Positions 1 to 7,777 of a stretch of DNA of 29,379 nucleotides are shown in pieces. The stretch covers positions 1 through 29,379 of the forward strand of contig JBBIVO010000016.1 of assembly GCA_037439685.1 (NCBI GenBank). Direction: 5' to 3'. Origin of the DNA: JAGTRB01 sp037439685 (lineage in GTDB: Archaea > Thermoproteota > Bathyarchaeia > TCS64). Each line of letters begins with the position of its first letter. Within the stretch, counting starts at the first letter, position 1. The notes beneath the pieces are model-generated. The model ran no database searches. It was not told where the DNA came from and saw only the letters and a program-made list of their open reading frames with translations. A program made the position numbers and the translations under genes.

Positions 1-2
1 TA

Positions 3-566
3 GGAGACAGGGGGATAGAGCACTCGATAGAGATCGTAGAGAAGGTCCTCAGGGAGTCCCCTAGGAGGGATCACCGCCACCGAATAGAGCATTGTGAGGT
101 CCTCACCACGACGCAGATCGAGAGGCTCAGGCAGCTGGGCATCGTCGCATCGATGCAGCCGAACTTCGTGGGGGAGTGGAGCGGCCCCGGCGGCATGTAC
201 GAGTCTCGCCTAGGCGCCAAGAGGCTGAGGCAGAACAACCCCTACAGGGCGCTCCTCGACGAGGAGATCCACGTGGCCTTCGGCTCAGACTGCATGCCCT
301 TCAACCCGATGTATGGCCTCTGGTCCGCCCTAAACCACCCCATAAGGGAGAGCCGCATAGGGCTGGAGGAGGCCGTGAGGTGCTACACCCTCGAGGCTGC
401 ATATGCCTCCTTCATGGAGGGCCTGACGGGCAGCATAGAGCCTGGGAAGCTGGCGGACATAGTCGTCTTAGACGAGGACCTCACCGAGATCGCGCCTGAG
501 AGGATAAAGGAGGTCAAGGTTAGGATGACCATGGTGAACGGCGAGATCCTCTACTCCAAGGATTAG
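3..566 (+). CDS. YtcJ-like metal-dependent amidohydrolase, C-terminal part (5' end outside window)
   Basis: The frame is open from base 3 to the TAG ending at 566, so only the last 187 or so residues are visible. The text fits the C-terminal half of Amidohydro_3/YtcJ enzymes: an RIEHCEV segment (His ligand region), a GSDCMPFNP segment whose Asp is the expected catalytic or metal residue, and the closing SIEPGKLADIVVLD that packs against the beta-sandwich. The same closing motif (YASFMEGLTGSIEPGKLAD) recurs in the complete paralogue at 5331-6997, so the two are clearly related. Family members hydrolyse amides or N-acyl/formyl groups in the cytoplasm; the substrate cannot be read from sequence. 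The next gene starts 7 bp downstream on the same strand, which suggests co-transcription. Confidence 0.88.
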   Translation, partial: GDRGIEHSIEIVEKVLRESPRRDHRHRIEHCEVLTTTQIERLRQLGIVASMQPNFVGEWSGPGGMYESRLGAKRLRQNNPYRALLDEEIHVAFGSDCMPFNPMYGLWSALNHPIRESRIGLEEAVRCYTLEAAYASFMEGLTGSIEPGKLADIVVLDEDLTEIAPERIKEVKVRMTMVNGEILYSKD

Positions 567-573
567 GCTCAGG

Positions 574-1554
574 ATGGTGGAAGGCCGAATGTACGGGGAG
601 ATAAGGCGTGTCGCATGCGTGGGGGCTGGCCTCGTCGGGCAGGGGTGGGCCTCCATCTTCGCCCTGAAGGGGTTCGAGGTCGTCCTCGAGGACCTCGAAC
701 CCGAGAGGCTCGGCATGGCCCTCAGGNNNNNNNNNNNNCTCAGGAGGGTTGAGTCTCAGATCCGCTTCCTCGTCGAGGCTGGCCTGGGGGAGGATGCCGA
801 GGGGGCGATAGGGCGGGTGAAGGCCACGACAGACCTTGAAGAGGCGGTAGGAGGGGTAGACTATGTCCAGGAGTCCATCTATGAGAGCTACGAGGCGAAG
901 AGGATGATCTACAGGGAGATGGATGAGGCCGCTCCGAGGAGCTGCATCCTCGCCAGCAGCACCTCAGGCCTCCTCATGACCGAGATCCAGAAGGCCGCGG
1001 TGAGGTTTCCCGAGAGGTGTATCGTGGCCCATCCCTGGAACCCCGTCTACCTCATCCCCCTGGTGGAGATCTGCCCGGGGGAGTTGACCTCTCAGGAGAC
1101 CGTCTGGAGAACCAAGAGCCTCATGGAGGGGATCGGAAAGGTGCCAGTGGTCCTCAAAAGGGAGGTCCCCGGCTTCATCGGGAACAGGCTCTCCGCAGCC
1201 CTCTGGAGGGAGGCGCTAGACCTTGTGGATAGGGGTGTGGCCACGGTCGAGGATGTGGACAAGGCCGTATGGGCTGGGCCTGGCTTGAGATGGGCCATCA
1301 TGGGCCCCTTCCTCACATACCACCTGGGGGGAGGGGCGGGCGGCATAGGGTACCTGATGAGGCATATCGGCGCCACGAAGGCAGCCTGGCTCGAGACGAT
1401 GGCGAGATGGACCCAGACCCCGGGGTCGGCTGTGGAGAAGGCCATAAGGGGGGTGGAAGAGATGACTGGGAGAAGGCCTGTAGAGGAGCTGGAGAGGCTC
1501 AGGGACGAGAGGCTCGTGGGTCTCCTGAGGCTCCTGAGGGAGAAACGGTTTTAA
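574..1554 (+). CDS. 3-hydroxyacyl-CoA dehydrogenase-family NAD-dependent oxidoreductase (gap inside)
   Basis: An N-terminal Rossmann fold carries GAGLVG (residues 17-22 if ATG 574 is used). Catalytic landmarks of the 3HCDH family follow: SSTSG (Ser), AHPWNPVYLIPLVE (His and Glu), and GFIGNRL (Asn) opening the helical C-terminal domain. The GQGWA motif and single-domain length of about 326 aa recall the carnitine/L-gulonate 3-dehydrogenase (lambda-crystallin-like) branch more than the large fatty-acid-oxidation proteins, so the substrate may be a small hydroxy acid; this is inference. Twelve Ns at 727-738 keep the frame. ATG 574 lies 7 bp after the preceding stop, but ATG 589 has a GGTGG just upstream and gives a more usual N-terminus. 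The gene is flanked by an amidohydrolase and a transporter, which suggests a catabolic cluster. Confidence 0.85.
   Translation: MVEGRMYGEIRRVACVGAGLVGQGWASIFALKGFEVVLEDLEPERLGMALRXXXXLRRVESQIRFLVEAGLGEDAEGAIGRVKATTDLEEAVGGVDYVQESIYESYEAKRMIYREMDEAAPRSCILASSTSGLLMTEIQKAAVRFPERCIVAHPWNPVYLIPLVEICPGELTSQETVWRTKSLMEGIGKVPVVLKREVPGFIGNRLSAALWREALDLVDRGVATVEDVDKAVWAGPGLRWAIMGPFLTYHLGGGAGGIGYLMRHIGATKAAWLETMARWTQTPGSAVEKAIRGVEEMTGRRPVEELERLRDERLVGLLRLLREKRF
727..738. other. Assembly gap (12 N) in the 3HCDH-family gene
   Basis: A run of 12 undetermined bases sits between the Rossmann nucleotide-binding motif and the following helix. The reading frame is the same on both sides, so the stated length is compatible with an intact gene. 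Confidence 0.98.
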
Positions 1555-1583
1555 GCATCCCCTCCGCTTCGACCCTGAAGCCC

Positions 1584-1865
1584 ATGGGAAAACCCGTTAC
1601 GGTTGAGATCATCGTAAGAGGGGACATAATAGAGAGGAACATCGTCCTGAAGCTTGCCAACAGGATTAGGGACTCGAGGCTCAGAGCCGACTTCAGCAGC
1701 TGCATAGCCGTTCCGCCCTTCCTGATGGCTGTGGAGAAGAGATACCCAAGCCTAGCCGTCCTATACGCCACCGTAGACATAGAGGACCTATTCCAGTTCA
1801 AGGCCCTAATCCAGGGCCTATGCGGCGAGGAGGGCTGCATCATCCACTCGATGAGGGAGCTGTGA
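1584..1865 (+). CDS. Small conserved-looking protein of unknown function (93 aa)
   Basis: I do not recognise this protein. It starts at ATG 1584, 29 bp after the dehydrogenase stop, and ends in TGA 10 bp before the symporter. No clear Shine-Dalgarno precedes it, but GGTTTTAAGC about 32 bp upstream could be a TATA box serving a leaderless message. The predicted product alternates short strands and helices (VTVEIIVRG, NIVLKLANRI, LAVLYATVDI, FQFKALIQGL), a pattern compatible with a small alpha/beta fold, and it has two Cys (SSCIAV, GLCGEEGC) near conserved-looking positions plus a third close by. Codon use matches its neighbours (AGG, ATA). Its position between enzyme and transporter suggests an accessory role, but nothing more can be said. 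Confidence 0.6.
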   Translation: MGKPVTVEIIVRGDIIERNIVLKLANRIRDSRLRADFSSCIAVPPFLMAVEKRYPSLAVLYATVDIEDLFQFKALIQGLCGEEGCIIHSMREL

Positions 1866-1875
1866 GGGGCCCGCC

Positions 1876-3258
1876 TTGAGGGCCGTGAGGAGGGCGACCA
1901 TCACATCGGCTGTGGCGGCCGTAGCGGCCATCGCATACCAACTTGCCTCACCCCACTTAGGTCAAGGAGAGAGGGGGGCCCTCGCCGTCCTGGTCCTCGC
2001 CGCCGGGCTCTGGATAACCGAGGCCGTGCCCCTGGTTGCCACTGCCCTCCTCGTCCCCCTCCTCCAATCCCTCCTCGGCGTCCAAACCTTCGGAGAGAGC
2101 CTGAGGCCGTTCTTCGACCCCGTCGTGATGCTCCTCTTAGGGGGCTTTCTCCTAGCCGTGGCCGTCGAGAAATACGACCTAGACGAGTACCTCGCATCCA
2201 AGGTCCTCTCTAAGGTTAGGGCAGATACTCGCATCCTACTCCTGACCATGATGACCGCCACGATGGCTCTATCCCTCTGGATAAGCAACACGGCGGCCGC
2301 GGCGATCATGATGACCCTGGCCCTTAAACTCGTAGAGGGGTTGGAGGACGAGAGGGGTAACTTCCCGAAGGCCCTGGTCCTCGGGATAGCCTACTCGGCG
2401 ACCATTGGGGGGGTTGGAACCCTCGTGGGAACCACCACGACCGCCATGGCGGCAGGCACGTTGAGGAGGCTGACGGGGGTCGAGATATCCTTCCTGGGGT
2501 GGATCCTCTACGGCCTCCCCGTCTCTCTCCTCATGGTGCTGGCTGCATGGCTCCTGCTCCTCCTCTCCTTCCCATGTGGGGGTAGCCTCCAAGCCTCTGA
2601 GATATCCATTAGGCCCTTAGACCGGAGGCAGAGGCTAACCCTGGCGGTTTTCGCCTTATCCATCACGCTATGGCTCACGGAGAGGGTTCCGGATCCCCTG
2701 ATCCCCCTCCTCGGATGGAGGGGCCACGGCCTCTCCTCCAACATGGTAGCCGCCATCATAGCGGTAACCCTCTTCTTCTCAGGCCTCCTGGACGAGAGGG
2801 ACCTCCCTAGGGTTAACTGGGGTGTTCTCCTCCTAATAGGTGGAGGCCTCAGCCTCGGAGAGGCCCTGGAGGCCTCGGGGCTGATGCTCCGGATCGGGGA
2901 GGCTCTCCTGTTCCTGACGAGGGGGGCGGGGGCCCTCTCCATAATCCTCATGGTCTCCTTCTTCGGCCTGGCGATCACCGTGATGGCCAGCAACACGGCC
3001 AGTGCGGCCATATTCCTCCCGATAGCCATAGGGATGGCGGCCCCAACCGGCATAAGCCCCACAACCCTGGCGGCGATAGTGGGAATAACCACCAGCCTGG
3101 ACTTCATGCTGCCTGTGGGGACCCCACCCAACGCCATAGCCTACAGCACTGGGAAGGTGAGCCTAAGGGAGATGATTAGGGTAGGGTTTATCCTGAACCT
3201 CCTTGGAGGCCTAATAACCTCAGCCCTCGCCATAATGTTATGGCCTCGTATCGCGTGA
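1876..3258 (+). CDS. DASS/SLC13-family sodium:dicarboxylate or sulfate symporter
   Basis: A polytopic membrane protein of 460 aa with the inverted-repeat organisation of the divalent anion:Na+ symporter family. The two diagnostic Ser-Asn-Thr motifs are present, SNTAAAA near residue 137 and SNTASAA near 372, each preceded by hydrophobic helices. The family signatures WITEAVPL (47-53), LLLGGFLLA and LPVGTPPNAIAYSTG near the C-terminus are also there. It should import a dianionic substrate (dicarboxylate, sulfate or similar) across the cytoplasmic membrane using sodium; the exact substrate is not visible. The start is TTG 1876, 10 bp after the previous gene, with no in-frame ATG before the first membrane segment. 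It is probably the last gene of the plus-strand cluster that begins with the amidohydrolase. Confidence 0.9.
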   Translation: MRAVRRATITSAVAAVAAIAYQLASPHLGQGERGALAVLVLAAGLWITEAVPLVATALLVPLLQSLLGVQTFGESLRPFFDPVVMLLLGGFLLAVAVEKYDLDEYLASKVLSKVRADTRILLLTMMTATMALSLWISNTAAAAIMMTLALKLVEGLEDERGNFPKALVLGIAYSATIGGVGTLVGTTTTAMAAGTLRRLTGVEISFLGWILYGLPVSLLMVLAAWLLLLLSFPCGGSLQASEISIRPLDRRQRLTLAVFALSITLWLTERVPDPLIPLLGWRGHGLSSNMVAAIIAVTLFFSGLLDERDLPRVNWGVLLLIGGGLSLGEALEASGLMLRIGEALLFLTRGAGALSIILMVSFFGLAITVMASNTASAAIFLPIAIGMAAPTGISPTTLAAIVGITTSLDFMLPVGTPPNAIAYSTGKVSLREMIRVGFILNLLGGLITSALAIMLWPRIA

Positions 3259-3263
3259 GGGCC

Positions 3264-4439
3264 TCAGACCCTAACACCAACCTTGAGGACGGCTAATCCC
3301 CCGAGATATATGGCAAGGCCGACCGTGAAGATGCTCGTGAGGCCGAATCCTGAGGCTATGTATGCGGCGATCACGGGTGCCACGACGCCCATAACCTCTC
3401 CAGGAAGGAAGAAGAGGGAGTATCCAAGCCCTCTCCTCCTGCTTGGGGAGAGCCTCGCCACGATGGCCGAGTTTGCGGCCATTCCGAGGGTGTTGCAGAA
3501 CCCATATGCTAGGTATAAGAAGACGAACCCAGCCACGCTTGGAGAGAGGACTGCGACGCCCAAGCATATGTAGGCCATCCCCAGGGAGATCATCAGCCAC
3601 CTCTTCTCCCCGAGCCTCGAGGCCACTGCCCCTCCTATTGGGGCGGCTGCGAGGCCTAGGAGGGAGCTGCTTCCGAAGACCAGGCTTGCGAGGGCCTCCC
3701 CGAGCCCCCTGCTCTCCACGAGGTAGATCGGGAGGAAGACATCTATCATCTGGGCGGCCATGTTCCTCAACCCCGTGTAGGCCAGGAAGAGGAGCATGCT
3801 CGATGTTAAGATCGAGTCGCCTTCTGCTGAGCTGCCTACCTTCTCGTGGGCATCCTCAACGGGCTCAGACCTTATCCTCAATACCGCCACCATACCAAGC
3901 AGGATTGGAAGGGTCCAGAAGAGGTAGACCTGCCTCCAGCTCAGCGCGAAGATCCCCATGAGGATGCTCACCGATATGGGGCCCAAGGCCATCCCGAAGG
4001 TCCCCCCTGCCCCATGTATCCCGAGCGCCTTAGGCCTCTCTCTAGGCGTGAACATACGGGTTGTGAAGCTATATGAGGCCGGGTGATAGACGACCGTGTT
4101 TATGTAGACCAAGCTCACCGCAACCGTCAACATCTCGGGGGTTAAGGTCTGGCTGGCCAGTAGGCTGCCCAAAACGGCAAGGGTGAAGCTGATGAGGATC
4201 ATCTTCTTCGATCCGAATCGATCCGAGAGGAGGCCTGTGGGGATGCCCAGGAGGGCTTGGCATAGGAATGGGATGGCCGCGATCGCCCCAAGCTGCTGGA
4301 GGGATAGGTCGAACTCCCTCCTTATCATGGGGAATAATGCTAGGTGTATCCGTTGGAAGACGTGGGTCAATGTGTGGGTTAGGGTCATCACTATCAGCCC
4401 GTAGGCGAGAATCCGCACGCCTCTCTCAGAGACCTTCAT
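3264..4439 (-). CDS. Major facilitator superfamily transporter
   Basis: About 391 aa with roughly twelve hydrophobic segments in two halves. The loop after TM2 carries GLLSDRFGSKKM, the classic MFS motif A (GxLaDrxGrkr), with a weaker copy (GGAVASRLGEKR) at the start of the second half. I chose ATG 4439 (protein starting MKVSERG) over the in-frame ATG 4493, because a TATA-like CTTAAATAGG at about 4478-4487 lies between them and would put the transcript start downstream of 4493. The gene converges on the DASS symporter with only 5 bp between the stops. The substrate is not predictable; amino-acid, organic-acid and drug efflux roles all occur in this superfamily. The spacer from 4440 to 4790 is AT-rich and divergent with the HD gene. 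Confidence 0.85.
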   Translation of the reverse strand: MKVSERGVRILAYGLIVMTLTHTLTHVFQRIHLALFPMIRREFDLSLQQLGAIAAIPFLCQALLGIPTGLLSDRFGSKKMILISFTLAVLGSLLASQTLTPEMLTVAVSLVYINTVVYHPASYSFTTRMFTPRERPKALGIHGAGGTFGMALGPISVSILMGIFALSWRQVYLFWTLPILLGMVAVLRIRSEPVEDAHEKVGSSAEGDSILTSSMLLFLAYTGLRNMAAQMIDVFLPIYLVESRGLGEALASLVFGSSSLLGLAAAPIGGAVASRLGEKRWLMISLGMAYICLGVAVLSPSVAGFVFLYLAYGFCNTLGMAANSAIVARLSPSRRRGLGYSLFFLPGEVMGVVAPVIAAYIASGFGLTSIFTVGLAIYLGGLAVLKVGVRV

Positions 4440-4790
4440 CGCGACCCCCGAAGACTCATAGAGGAGCCCATAAACCCTATTTAAGATTTTCATGTTTACG
4501 GAGACTTTTAACGCATTCCAAAAGGAATAAAGGATCCGCTGGTAGAAAAAGGAGCTCGGGAGCTTAGATCAACCTAGACCGGGTTACTGATTGAGTTTTT
4601 ATATTTCAATGATTCACATTCTAAAAAGTTCGCTTCAATTCTATAAAATATCAGTTTAATACTTTATAATTTTTCCTCTTTTAAATATAAACTCAATAAT
4701 CATAAAGTTTTTTATGATGAATTCAATTCATTAATAAGATTTCGATTTTCCCCAAAGTTTAAATTTGTTAGTGCATCGAACCTTTATCGA
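4440..4790. other. AT-rich divergent spacer with promoters, no gene seen
   Basis: About 350 bp of mostly A+T sequence separates the MFS gene (leftward) from the HD-domain gene (rightward), in sharp contrast with the GC-rich coding DNA around it. It holds the MFS TATA-like element (about 4478-4487) and the HD-gene promoter (4751-4767). I found no open frame with archaeal character and no clear inverted repeat in the rest. Confidence 0.6.
4751..4767 (+). promoter_or_regulatory. BRE/TATA promoter of the HD-domain gene
   Basis: CCAAAGTTTAAATTTG places a purine-rich BRE directly before a TTTAAAT TATA box. Its centre is about 30 bp before ATG 4791, the distance expected for a leaderless archaeal transcript; no Shine-Dalgarno is present. 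Confidence 0.5.
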
Positions 4791-5342
4791 ATGGTCTCGA
4801 AAGATAAAGTCCTAGAGATGGTGAAACTCCATGTCAGAAACCCCAGCCTAATTAAGCATATGATAGCGGTTTCTTCTATTATGAGGGGGCTGGCGGAGAG
4901 GCTTGGGGAGGATCCAGGGCTCTGGGAGGCGGTGGGGATGCTCCACGATATAGATTATGAGGAGGTTGGGGAGGACTGGGGTAGGCATGGGCTTATCTCA
5001 GCAGAGATGGTTGCTGATCTCCTTCCTGAGGATGCCCTCCACGCCATAAGGGCCCACAATCAGCTGGCGGGGGTTAAGGCGGAGAGTAGGATGGATATAG
5101 CCCTCATCGTAGCCGACGCCCTATCAGGCTTGGTAGTCGCTACCGCTCTGATGATGCCAGGGAAGAGGCTTGAGGAGGTTAAGGTGAGCAGCCTCCGAAG
5201 GAAGTTCAAGGACGGCTCCTTCGCGAGGGGGGTGAGCAGGGAAAACATCGCTAGGTGCGAGGAGCTGGGATTAACCCTCGACGAGCTCTTCGAAGTAGGC
5301 CTCGCCTCCATGAGGGAGGCGGCGGCGGATCTAGGCCTTTAG
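4791..5342 (+). CDS. HD-domain (HDIG-type) metal-dependent phosphohydrolase
   Basis: 183 aa. The HD signature is laid out in order: H23 after the first helix, H52-D53 in MLHDIDYE, H66 in RHGLISA, H89 in IRAHN and D109 in VADALSG. This is the metal-binding set of HD phosphohydrolases, and the MLHDID core matches the small HDIG/TIGR00277-type proteins. Such enzymes hydrolyse phosphomonoesters, nucleotides or cyclic nucleotides; which one cannot be told. No second domain is present. Its stop overlaps the 3' end of the convergent amidohydrolase by 12 bp. It appears to be a single-gene transcription unit driven by the promoter at 4751-4767. Confidence 0.85.
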   Translation: MVSKDKVLEMVKLHVRNPSLIKHMIAVSSIMRGLAERLGEDPGLWEAVGMLHDIDYEEVGEDWGRHGLISAEMVADLLPEDALHAIRAHNQLAGVKAESRMDIALIVADALSGLVVATALMMPGKRLEEVKVSSLRRKFKDGSFARGVSRENIARCEELGLTLDELFEVGLASMREAAADLGL

Positions 5343-6997
5343 CCCAGCAGCCTCAGCCTCATAGACCGTCACGCCTCCGAGTATGGTCCTAAGCACCTTG
5401 ACATCCCTTATCTCATCCTCTGGGCATAATAGGATGTCCCTGTCTATCACGACCAGGTCCGCCAGCTTCCCAGGCTCTATGCTGCCCGTCAGGCCCTCCA
5501 TGAAGGATGCGTATGCCCCGTTCCAGGTGTACATCCTTATCGCCTCCTCTCTGGTCACCCCCTCATCCCTCCCCAACTCCAAGTTTTTGACCTCGGTCTT
5601 TCTGGCAATGGAGGCCCAGAGGCTCACGAAGGGGTTGTAGGGGGTGACCGGGGAGTCCGTCCCTGAGGCCACGACGACCCCTCCATCTATCCAGGACCTA
5701 TGGGGCAACAGCCTCGCGGCCCGCTCCGCACCCACATTCTCATGGTAGCTGTCTCCGAGATAGTACAGGAAGCTGGGCTGGGATGCGACGACGATGCCCA
5801 GGCTGCGGCAATCCTCGATATTCCCCCCGCTCGGCTGGTAGGCGTGGATAAGGGTATACCTCCTCCCCCTAATACTCCTCCTTCTATCCGTCTCCCTGTA
5901 GGCTTCTAGGACGATGTCCATCGCCATCCCCCCTGCGCAGTGGACTCCTACGGTCATGCCGTGCTGGTTGGCCTCGTCCACAAGCCTCTGGAGGCTTTCC
6001 CTGGGGAGGGTGAGGATCCCATAATTCTCCGGCTCTCCCTCGTAGGGCTCCCTTAGGAGGGCTGTTCGGCCCCCAATCCCCCCATCTATGAGGATCTTCA
6101 CCCCTAGGAACCTGAGCATATCGCTCCCGAATCCCGTGATCAGGGGAAACTCTCTTATCCTCCTCAACCCCTCCTCTAAGGGTTCTCCACCCTCAAGGGC
6201 TCTAAGCATCATGCTGACCCTCACCGTCAGCCTCCCCTCGGAGAGGGCCTTCTGATAGGCCCTCATATCCTCGGCAGATAGGCCCGGCTCTATAACCCCC
6301 GTTATCCCAGCCTCGCTGAGGGCTCTGGAGGCCATCTCTATAGCCTCAACCTTCCTCTCCAGGGTTGGGGGAGGGATGCACCTCCTCACCAGGTTTAAGG
6401 CTGGCGCCTCCCTCAGAATCCCAGTAGGCTCCCCCCTTCCATCCCTATCGATGATGCCTCCAGGAGGCTGGGGTGTATCCCTATCTATCCCCGCGATCTC
6501 CAAGGCCCTGCTGTTGACCACAGCTATATGTCCACATGTCCTAGTCAGGATAACCGGGTTCTCCGGTGCGGCGTTATCAAGGTCCCACCTCGTAGGATAT
6601 CTGTGCTCAGCCAGCTTCGCCTGGTCCCAGCCCCTCCCCTCGATCCACTCCCCCGGCCTAAGCCTCTCAGCCTTCTCCCCCACTGCCTCCACGATATCGG
6701 CTATCGAACTCCTNNNNNNNNNNNNNNNNNNNNNNNNNNNNNNNNNNNNNNNNTGAGGCCTGTCCCAAGCATGTGGATATGGGAGTCTATCAGTCCTGGG
6801 AGGACGACCCTCCCCTTTAGGTCCAAGACCTCGGTCTCCCTTCCAACGAACTTTCTGATCTCCTCGTTTGAGCCCACGGCGACTATGCGACCATCCTTCA
6901 CCGCTAAGGCCTCCTCAATCCTGAATCTAGGATCAACGGTCACGATCTTCCCGTTCAGAAGAGCCAGGTCCGCCCGACAACCCCCAAGGCTAGCCAT
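5331..6997 (-). CDS. YtcJ-like metal-dependent amidohydrolase (gap inside)
   Basis: A complete Amidohydro_3-family protein interrupted by 40 Ns. The N-terminal beta-sandwich (ADLALLNGKIVTVDPRF) leads to DSHIHMLG (H73 and H75, metal ligands). After the gap come GWDQAKL, GHIAVVNS, the DGGIGGRTA strand, GVHCAGG (His), LIHAYQPS (His), ASGTDSPVTPYNP (Asp) and the closing SIEPGKLADLVVID. The expected role is cytoplasmic hydrolysis of an amide or N-acyl substrate. ATG 6997 is preceded by GGAGAGG, a good ribosome site, and by a TATA-like element at 7030-7037. The frames on the two sides of the gap differ by one base, so the gap length is wrong or a frameshift lies inside it. It is a paralogue of the partial gene at the window's left edge. 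Confidence 0.9.
6714..6753. other. Assembly gap (40 N) in the YtcJ-like gene
   Basis: The run falls just after the metal-binding HxH motif. Frames on the two sides do not match at the stated length; one extra base (or two fewer) would restore a continuous protein, and about 14 residues are expected there in the family. Confidence 0.98.
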
Positions 6998-7253
6998 ATG
7001 CCTCTCCAGGATCTTGTACCTCTCATGAATATAAAACGGCGTACGAAAAGATGAAGTGGGCCTTCAAGAGATGCCTTGGGTTGAAACCCGACGGGCCTGC
7101 TTTAGTGGGGGAGGACTGTTTCAGGGGTTTCAGAGGTTAAAAACCCTATGTAGCTCCACTCTTTCATCTCGTGAGGTCGCCGAGAGGTCGAGGCCTCTTC
7201 TAACCCCTTTAGGCTGGGAGATGGAGCCTAGACAAGGGATGGCGGAGGGCCCT

Positions 7254-7712
7254 CTAGCCCATTATTATGGTTAACTCCTTTAGGAGGGAGATGGGGCGTA
7301 TCCTCCTCCCCCTCCTCTCGAGCTGGACGAAGCCAAGCTCTTCTAGGACCTTTAGGTCCCTATGGACATTCTTAATGTCTCTCCCCGTCTTCGAGGCTAG
7401 GTCGTTTATGGATCTGACGTTCATGGATGAGAGCCTATCTAAGATCTCGATCCTTCTAGGCGTGAGCTTCGATAGGCTATCCTCATCGAGCTCGATGGTC
7501 TCCTCTCTATAATACTCAAAGTCTTCTCCTTCTCTGTAGGCGCTGAGGGCGTGGAGCATCTCCAACCAATCTTGGTATTCCTCGAGTTCACCCACATCGA
7601 GCCCTGCCTCTCCTTTTGAGCCCAAAGCCATCCATCCATGCCTCCCCTTGAGACGTCCAATCCTCCCGAGGACCTCCTTCATGGGTATCCTAAAGACTAT
7701 TCTGGCCTGCAA
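7254..7712 (-). CDS. HVO_A0114-like winged-helix DNA-binding protein
   Basis: 152 aa. The C-terminal 70 residues form a winged helix: LTPRRIEILDRL, SINDLASKTGRD, NVHRDLKVLEELGFV, then a basic wing RRGRRIRPIS. The KNVHRDLKVLEELG recognition helix matches the archaeal HVO_A0114-type family of putative regulators. The N-terminal half is acidic and contains EYQDWLEML, whose role is unknown. The start is the TTG at 7712, preceded by GGGGG; the upstream ATG (7719) is out of frame, and an in-frame ATG at 7682 would trim ten residues. It is transcribed divergently from rtcB across a 65 bp spacer that contains a near-perfect palindrome, so auto-regulation or control of rtcB is plausible but inferred. 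Confidence 0.75.
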   Translation of the reverse strand: MQARIVFRIPMKEVLGRIGRLKGRHGWMALGSKGEAGLDVGELEEYQDWLEMLHALSAYREGEDFEYYREETIELDEDSLSKLTPRRIEILDRLSSMNVRSINDLASKTGRDIKNVHRDLKVLEELGFVQLERRGRRIRPISLLKELTIIMG

Positions 7713-7724
7713 CCCCCATCAATA

Positions 7725-7740
7725 TTGGTCTTAAAACCAA
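7725..7740. promoter_or_regulatory. Candidate operator palindrome between the regulator and rtcB
   Basis: TTGGTCTTAAAACCAA is a 16-bp inverted repeat with 14 of 16 positions symmetric (perfect TTGGT/ACCAA arms). It lies directly before the rtcB TATA box and within the regulator's own promoter zone, which suits an operator for the divergent winged-helix protein. Binding is inferred. Confidence 0.45.
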
Positions 7741-7754
7741 AAATGCTTATAAAT
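7741..7754 (+). promoter_or_regulatory. BRE/TATA promoter of rtcB
   Basis: AAATGCTTATAAAT contains a strong archaeal TATA box (CTTATAAAT, 7746-7754) whose centre is about 28 bp before ATG 7778. That predicts a message with almost no leader. Confidence 0.6.
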
Positions 7755-7777
7755 CCTCCCGAGACAAGATTGGGGGT

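Noticed and set aside
2508..3137. 209-codon minus-strand frame opposite the DASS symporter
   Set aside because: The sense strand has both SNT motifs and membrane helices; this frame has no family character.
3443..3961. Long plus-strand open frame opposite the MFS gene
   Set aside because: It is the antisense of a clear membrane transporter. The product is Arg/Pro/Ser-rich, as expected for shadow frames in GC-rich DNA.
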